This document shows, in pieces, positions 50,085 to 54,004 of a DNA stretch of 54,004 nucleotides. Source of the DNA: SCQX01 sp035720945. Its GTDB lineage: Bacteria > Pseudomonadota > Gammaproteobacteria > Burkholderiales > Burkholderiaceae_B. A program made the translations under genes and the position numbers. How positions within the stretch are numbered: the first letter of the stretch is position 1; every line of letters begins with the position of its first letter. Below the pieces are notes generated by a model that saw nothing but the letters and a program-made list of their open reading frames with translations, ran no database searches and was not told the DNA's origin. The stretch covers positions 1 through 54,004 of the forward strand of contig DASTNK010000149.1 of assembly GCA_035720945.1 (NCBI GenBank). Reading direction: 5' to 3'.

Positions 50085-50423
50085 ATGAACCACGACCACG
50101 ACACAGCGCCCTGGACTCTCGCGTGCCGCATCGACGACATACCTCGCGCCGGATCGCGAGTCCTGAAACGCGCGAACGTCGACGACATTGCCATCTTCAG
50201 GACCTGGGACGACCGGATCTTCGCGCTCCTGGATCGTTGCCCACACAAGGGGGGCCCATTGTCGGCGGGCCTGATACACGGCCATGCCGTCACCTGCCCC
50301 TTGCATGGCTGGACCATCAACCTCGACGACGGCCAGGCCCAGGCGCCAGACCACGGATGCTCGAACCGCATTCCGGTAAAGGTCGAGCACGACGCCGTCT
50401 TCCTGGACCTCCCCGCCACATGA
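50085..50423 (+). CDS. nirD: nitrite reductase small subunit NirD (Rieske-type)
   Basis: NirD is the small partner of NirB with a Rieske-like fold. The 112-residue protein keeps the full Rieske cluster motif: CPHKGGPLSAG and CPLHGWTI (C-x-H...C-x2-H), unlike E. coli NirD, which has lost its ligands. The ATG at 50085 is preferred; an in-frame GTG at 50070 overlaps the nirB stop and could also be used. The stop overlaps the nasA start by 4 bases. Confidence 0.94.
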   Translation: MNHDHDTAPWTLACRIDDIPRAGSRVLKRANVDDIAIFRTWDDRIFALLDRCPHKGGPLSAGLIHGHAVTCPLHGWTINLDDGQAQAPDHGCSNRIPVKVEHDAVFLDLPAT

Positions 50424-53143
50424 CGCGCGGCACACCACCAACCCCCGGTCATGCTTTGGAGCGGACGGTCTCGTCTGTCTGCTGTTATTGCGGCACGGGC
50501 TGCGGCGTGCTAGTGCGCAGCCAGGATGACCAGGTCCTCGAGGTCATCGGCGACGCCAGCCACCCGTCAAACCAGGGTCGCCTCTGTGCCAAAGGCCTGA
50601 ATCTGGCCGCCACGGTGCGGCGCGACAGCAGCCGCGTCTTATCCGCGGAGCTGCGCCGCCATCGTGACGAAGCACGTCGGCCCGTCACGCTTCCGCATGC
50701 GCTGTCGACGGCGGCGCGCAAGCTGGCGCAGACTTTGCGCCAACACGGCCCCCAGGCCATCGGACTGTATCTGTCCGGGCAGTTGCTCACGGAAGATTAT
50801 GCGGTATTCAACAAACTCGCCAGGGGCCTGATCGGCACCAACAACATCGACACCAATTCAAGGCTGTGCATGTCGAGCGCCGTGGCGGCCTATACCCTTA
50901 CCCTGGGGGCCGATGCGCCACCCGCCTGCTATGACGATCTGGATCACGCCGGAACGGTTCTGATCGCCGGTTCGAACATGGCCTTTACCCATCCGGTATT
51001 GTTCCGGCGCCTGGAGGCCGCCAAGGCACACAATCCCGCGATGAGGATCGTGGTGATCGACCCCCGCCATACCGATACTTGCGACATCGCCGACCTGCAT
51101 CTGCCCATCGTCGCCGGCACCGATGTCGCCCTGCTGCACGCCATGCTCAACGTGCTGATCTGGGAGGGCCTTGTCGACCACGAGTACATCGCACATCACA
51201 CAGAAGGGTTCGAGACGCTGAAGCAGCGTGTACAGGAGTTCACCCCGCGCACGGCCCAGGAAATATGCGGGGTTCCCGCCAACGATATCGTGCGCTGCGC
51301 GCGTTGGTTCGGATCAGGGGCGCCGGCACTGTCGCTCTACACGATGGGTCTGAACCAATCGAGCAGCGGCACAGCCAAGAATGCGGCGCTCATCCATTTG
51401 CATCTGGCCACGGGCCAGATCGGTAAACCCGGCGCGGGCCCGTTTTCATTGACCGGACAGCCCAACGCCATGGGCGGCCGCGAAGCCGGCGGCATGGCCA
51501 CCCTGCTTCCTGGCCACCGCAAGCCGGGCGACCCGGCGCACCGTGCCGACGTGGCGGCGGTCTGGGGTGTGGACAGCCTGCCGGAGGCCCCCGGCCTGCC
51601 TGCGGTCGAAATGTTCGACGCGGTGCTGGCCGGCACCGTGAAAGTGCTTTGGATCGCCGGGACCAACCCGGCCCAGTCCATGCCGGACCAGGCCAAAGTG
51701 CGGGCGGCTTTGCGCAAGGCGGAGTTCGTCATCGTGCAGGAAGCCTATTCGCACACCGAGACGCTGGAATACGCCGATCTGGTGCTGCCGGCGGCGACCT
51801 GGCCAGAGAAAGACGGCACCATGACCAACTCAGAGCGGCGCGTGAGCCGCGTGCGCGCCGCGATCCGTCCGCCCGGCGATGCCCGGCCCGACTGGCAATT
51901 GGCCTGTGCGGTGGCTCGACGCCTGGCGGCCGACATCGCACCGGACAAAGTCCCTCTATTCCACTACCGCGATGCGGCCGAGATCTTCGCCGAGCACGTT
52001 CTACTGACCGCGGGCCGCGACTTGGACCACAGTGTCTTGAGCCACGCGAAACTGGACGCGGAAGGGCCCCGGCAATGGCCTTGTTCTCCAGACGGGACAT
52101 CACGCCCACGGCTGTATTCCGACGGAAGATTTCCAACCGTCAGCGGGCGCGCACACTTCCTGGACATCGACTACACCCCCGTGGCGGAGCCCCCTTCCGC
52201 CCAGTACCCTTTCCGTCTGACCACCGGCCGCTTGCGCGACCAGTGGCACGCCATGAGCCGCAGCGGTCTGGTGCCTTCCCTTACACGTCATACCGAGGAG
52301 CCGCGTATTCACTTGCATCCCGATGACATGGACAGGCTGCGGATCAGTGACGGAAAACTGGTCCGTGTGCGATCGCGCCGAGGTGAAATCGCCCTGCCCG
52401 CGCTGGCGGATACGGGCCTCAAGCCCGGCTGCGCCTATCTGCCCATGCACTGGGGCAGCGCCTTCATGGCAGGCGACGGAATCAATGCATTGAGCACCGA
52501 CGCCCGTGATCCGGTATCGCACCAGCCTGAACTCAAGCACAGCGCCGTGGCCATTCAGCCTCTGGCGCCCATGTGGGAGGCCTGTGCCTGGGTCCGTGGC
52601 GCCGTGCCGACGCTGCGGCGCCGGCTCGCACGGTGGCTGCGCGCCTTTCCCTACGCGGTCGTCCTGCCCAGCGCCGTGGGAGGGGAAAGCGTGCGGCTGC
52701 GACTGGCCAGCCTCGAGCCGGTCCCCACAGAGATACTGGCCGCATTAATCGCCGATTTGCAACTGAACGAACCGGACATGGCTTTTGACGATCCGGCGCG
52801 CGGTATCGCGCGCCGCCTGCGGCGCGATGACAACGGTCTTCTGCTGGCATTCCTGCTGGCCGGCGATGTGCGGGCGCAGCCGCCCTTGTTGCAATGGGCC
52901 GAGGACGGCCGCGCGCCCGGCGATCCGGCGGGAATCCTGATGGGCCGTTCCGGGCCTGTCGCGCGTGCGCGAATCCTCTGCGTCTGTCACGAGGTCAGTG
53001 AAAGAGACATCCTTGAAACGATACAAGCCGGTCTGCCGCTCGAAGAGATTCAACGCCGTTTGAAATGCGGAACGGCGTGCGGCGCCTGCCTGCCGACGAT
53101 CAGGCGAATGCATGGGGAACACACGACAAGGAGTATCGAATGA
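50420..53143 (+). CDS. nasA: assimilatory nitrate reductase catalytic subunit
   Basis: NasA reduces nitrate to nitrite in the cytoplasm using Mo-bis-MGD and a [4Fe-4S] cluster. From the ATG at 50420 (ATGA overlap with nirD) it has 907 residues. The cluster motif C-x2-C-x3-C-x27-C begins VCCYCGTGC and ends GRLCAKGLN. Molybdopterin domains include LYTMGLNQSSSGTAKNAALI and LTGQPNAMGGREAGGMA. A C-terminal BFD-like [2Fe-2S] domain (CVCHEVSERD then CGTACGACLPTI) accepts electrons. There is no separate reductase subunit in the window. A longer in-frame reading starting at 50000 overlaps nirB and nirD and is rejected. Confidence 0.97.
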   Translation: MTRGTPPTPGHALERTVSSVCCYCGTGCGVLVRSQDDQVLEVIGDASHPSNQGRLCAKGLNLAATVRRDSSRVLSAELRRHRDEARRPVTLPHALSTAARKLAQTLRQHGPQAIGLYLSGQLLTEDYAVFNKLARGLIGTNNIDTNSRLCMSSAVAAYTLTLGADAPPACYDDLDHAGTVLIAGSNMAFTHPVLFRRLEAAKAHNPAMRIVVIDPRHTDTCDIADLHLPIVAGTDVALLHAMLNVLIWEGLVDHEYIAHHTEGFETLKQRVQEFTPRTAQEICGVPANDIVRCARWFGSGAPALSLYTMGLNQSSSGTAKNAALIHLHLATGQIGKPGAGPFSLTGQPNAMGGREAGGMATLLPGHRKPGDPAHRADVAAVWGVDSLPEAPGLPAVEMFDAVLAGTVKVLWIAGTNPAQSMPDQAKVRAALRKAEFVIVQEAYSHTETLEYADLVLPAATWPEKDGTMTNSERRVSRVRAAIRPPGDARPDWQLACAVARRLAADIAPDKVPLFHYRDAAEIFAEHVLLTAGRDLDHSVLSHAKLDAEGPRQWPCSPDGTSRPRLYSDGRFPTVSGRAHFLDIDYTPVAEPPSAQYPFRLTTGRLRDQWHAMSRSGLVPSLTRHTEEPRIHLHPDDMDRLRISDGKLVRVRSRRGEIALPALADTGLKPGCAYLPMHWGSAFMAGDGINALSTDARDPVSHQPELKHSAVAIQPLAPMWEACAWVRGAVPTLRRRLARWLRAFPYAVVLPSAVGGESVRLRLASLEPVPTEILAALIADLQLNEPDMAFDDPARGIARRLRRDDNGLLLAFLLAGDVRAQPPLLQWAEDGRAPGDPAGILMGRSGPVARARILCVCHEVSERDILETIQAGLPLEEIQRRLKCGTACGACLPTIRRMHGEHTTRSIE

Positions 53144-53982
53144 CCCGTATCAACGATCAGACCGGCAGCCGCGATCGACCCTTCGCACGCGGCCTGAACG
53201 CCGGAAAGGTGTGGCTGGTGGGAGCCGGGCCGGGCGACGCCGAGTTGCTGACGCTCAAGGCGCTGCGTGTTCTGCAACAGAGCGGAATATGGTTGGTCGA
53301 TGATCTGGTGGGCCGCGACATCCTGGCGTTCGCCCGCCCCGGCACCCGAATCATCGAAGTCGGAAAACGCGGAGGCTGCTCTTCCACACCCCAGGAATTC
53401 ATCCTGCGCCTGATGGGCAGCCACGCGCGCCAGGGCCACACGGTAGCACGGGTGAAGGGCGGCGATCCGTTCATCTTCGGACGCGCGGGAGAGGAAATCG
53501 CCTGGCTCACTGAGCGGGGCATCGAGGTCGAGGCGGTGGGCGGCCTCACCGCGGGCCTCGCGGCCGCGTCGGCACTGGGCCTGCCGCTGACGCACCGCAC
53601 TGTGGCGCGTGGCGTTGCCTTGGTCACCGCCAGCACCGCGGACCACACGCGCCCCGACTGGAAAGCACTGGCGCGCAGTGGCCTGAGCATCGTGTGTTAC
53701 ATGGGCATGGCCCGCCCCCAAGCCTTGGTGGCGGAATGGCTGGCGGCCGGTTTCGCCGCCACGCTACCCGCCGCCATCGTGCAGCATGTTTCCCGCCCCG
53801 ATCAGCGGCAGGCATTCACTACGCTGGAAAATCTGGCCTGGACAATCGAGGCGCGAAAATTGGCCAGCCCCGCCATCATCGTGCTGGGTGAGGTGGTCCG
53901 ATACGCCCAGGTGAACAACAAGCCCGAGTCACTCATCGCGGGTCGGCTCAAACAGACATCATCGATGGGCACTTGCGGATAG
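53140..53982 (+). CDS. cobA: uroporphyrinogen-III C-methyltransferase
   Basis: This SUMT makes precorrin-2, the precursor of siroheme needed by NirB. The 280-residue protein has KVWLVGAGPGDAELLTLKAL (residues 23-42), RVKGGDPFIFGRAGEEIAWL (SAM-binding core, 104-123), GLPLTHRTVARGVALVTAS and the terminal SPAIIVLGEVV. Its ATG overlaps the nasA stop by 4 bases, so it is the last visible gene of the sigma-54 operon. It supplies the methyltransferase activity that the truncated CysG at 46110 appears to lack. Confidence 0.97.
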   Translation: MTRINDQTGSRDRPFARGLNAGKVWLVGAGPGDAELLTLKALRVLQQSGIWLVDDLVGRDILAFARPGTRIIEVGKRGGCSSTPQEFILRLMGSHARQGHTVARVKGGDPFIFGRAGEEIAWLTERGIEVEAVGGLTAGLAAASALGLPLTHRTVARGVALVTASTADHTRPDWKALARSGLSIVCYMGMARPQALVAEWLAAGFAATLPAAIVQHVSRPDQRQAFTTLENLAWTIEARKLASPAIIVLGEVVRYAQVNNKPESLIAGRLKQTSSMGTCG

Positions 53983-54004
53983 TCAGGCTTCGGGGGCGTC
54001 ATCC

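Noticed and set aside
53983..54004. Possible 3' end of a minus-strand gene (codons for DDAPEA then a stop at 53984-53986)
   Set aside because: Only six codons are visible, too few to support a gene.
1..54004. tRNA or rRNA genes, insertion sequences, attachment sites and CRISPR arrays
   Set aside because: I found no tRNA T-loop signatures in a cloverleaf context, no transposase or integrase, and no regularly spaced repeats.

Overview
The window is a GC-rich, densely coded chromosomal segment from a betaproteobacterium. The leuC-leuD-leuB-asd-fimV-truA-trpF order, the hemC-hemD-hemX-hemY block, the DUF2889-sucC-sucD-terC block and the BPSS1780-family protein all point to Burkholderiales, most likely Alcaligenaceae (the Bordetella/Achromobacter/Castellaniella side). 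Genus cannot be fixed from sequence reading alone. I saw no tRNA, rRNA, insertion sequence, CRISPR array or prophage.

Layout. 1-7834: a minus-strand operon for leucine (leuCDB), aspartate-semialdehyde (asd), a FimV-like LysM protein, tRNA pseudouridylation (truA) and tryptophan (trpF, cut by the window edge), with a promoter and two dyads before leuC. 7835-10996: aroC, selO and a DUF2069 membrane protein. 11080-13954: a YihY-family membrane protein coupled to a CBS-domain protein, then dusA on the opposite strand. 14025-18784: a GAF/PucR-type regulator divergent from a catabolic (class II) HMG-CoA reductase and an orphan Leu/Ile/Val-type ABC binding protein, which looks like a small mevalonate-use module. 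18946-20931: thrB and a BPSS1780-family membrane protein. 20916-30390: a ten-gene minus-strand Tad/Flp pilus operon with five 4-base ATGA overlaps. Its ATPase carries an N-terminal FHA domain, and no prepilin peptidase or TadZ is present locally. 30679-33420: an MFS transporter facing a FAH-family hydrolase and inorganic pyrophosphatase across a strong terminator. 33450-38141: hemY, hemX, hemD, hemC and, immediately before hemC, a 39-codon gene for a pilin-like peptide. 38128-42565: two TerC-family genes, sucD, sucC and a DUF2889 gene. 42769-46197: metE and its divergent regulator metR. 46110-53982: a nitrate/nitrite assimilation locus, with a CysG-type siroheme protein on one strand and nirB-nirD-nasA-cobA on the other.

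How the parts fit. The nitrogen locus has two divergent sigma-54 promoters with two NtrC-like dyads between them. Siroheme supply (cysG, cobA) and the siroheme and molybdenum enzymes that need it (nirB, nasA) therefore appear to be switched on together under nitrogen limitation. CysG has only a shortened, degenerate methyltransferase half, and the missing activity is encoded as a separate cobA at the end of the nir-nas operon.

The observations I rate highest are the divergent sigma-54/NtrC control region, the 39-residue pilin-like peptide coupled to hemC, the HMG-CoA reductase module with its palindromic intergenic site, and the compact FHA-CpaF Tad operon.
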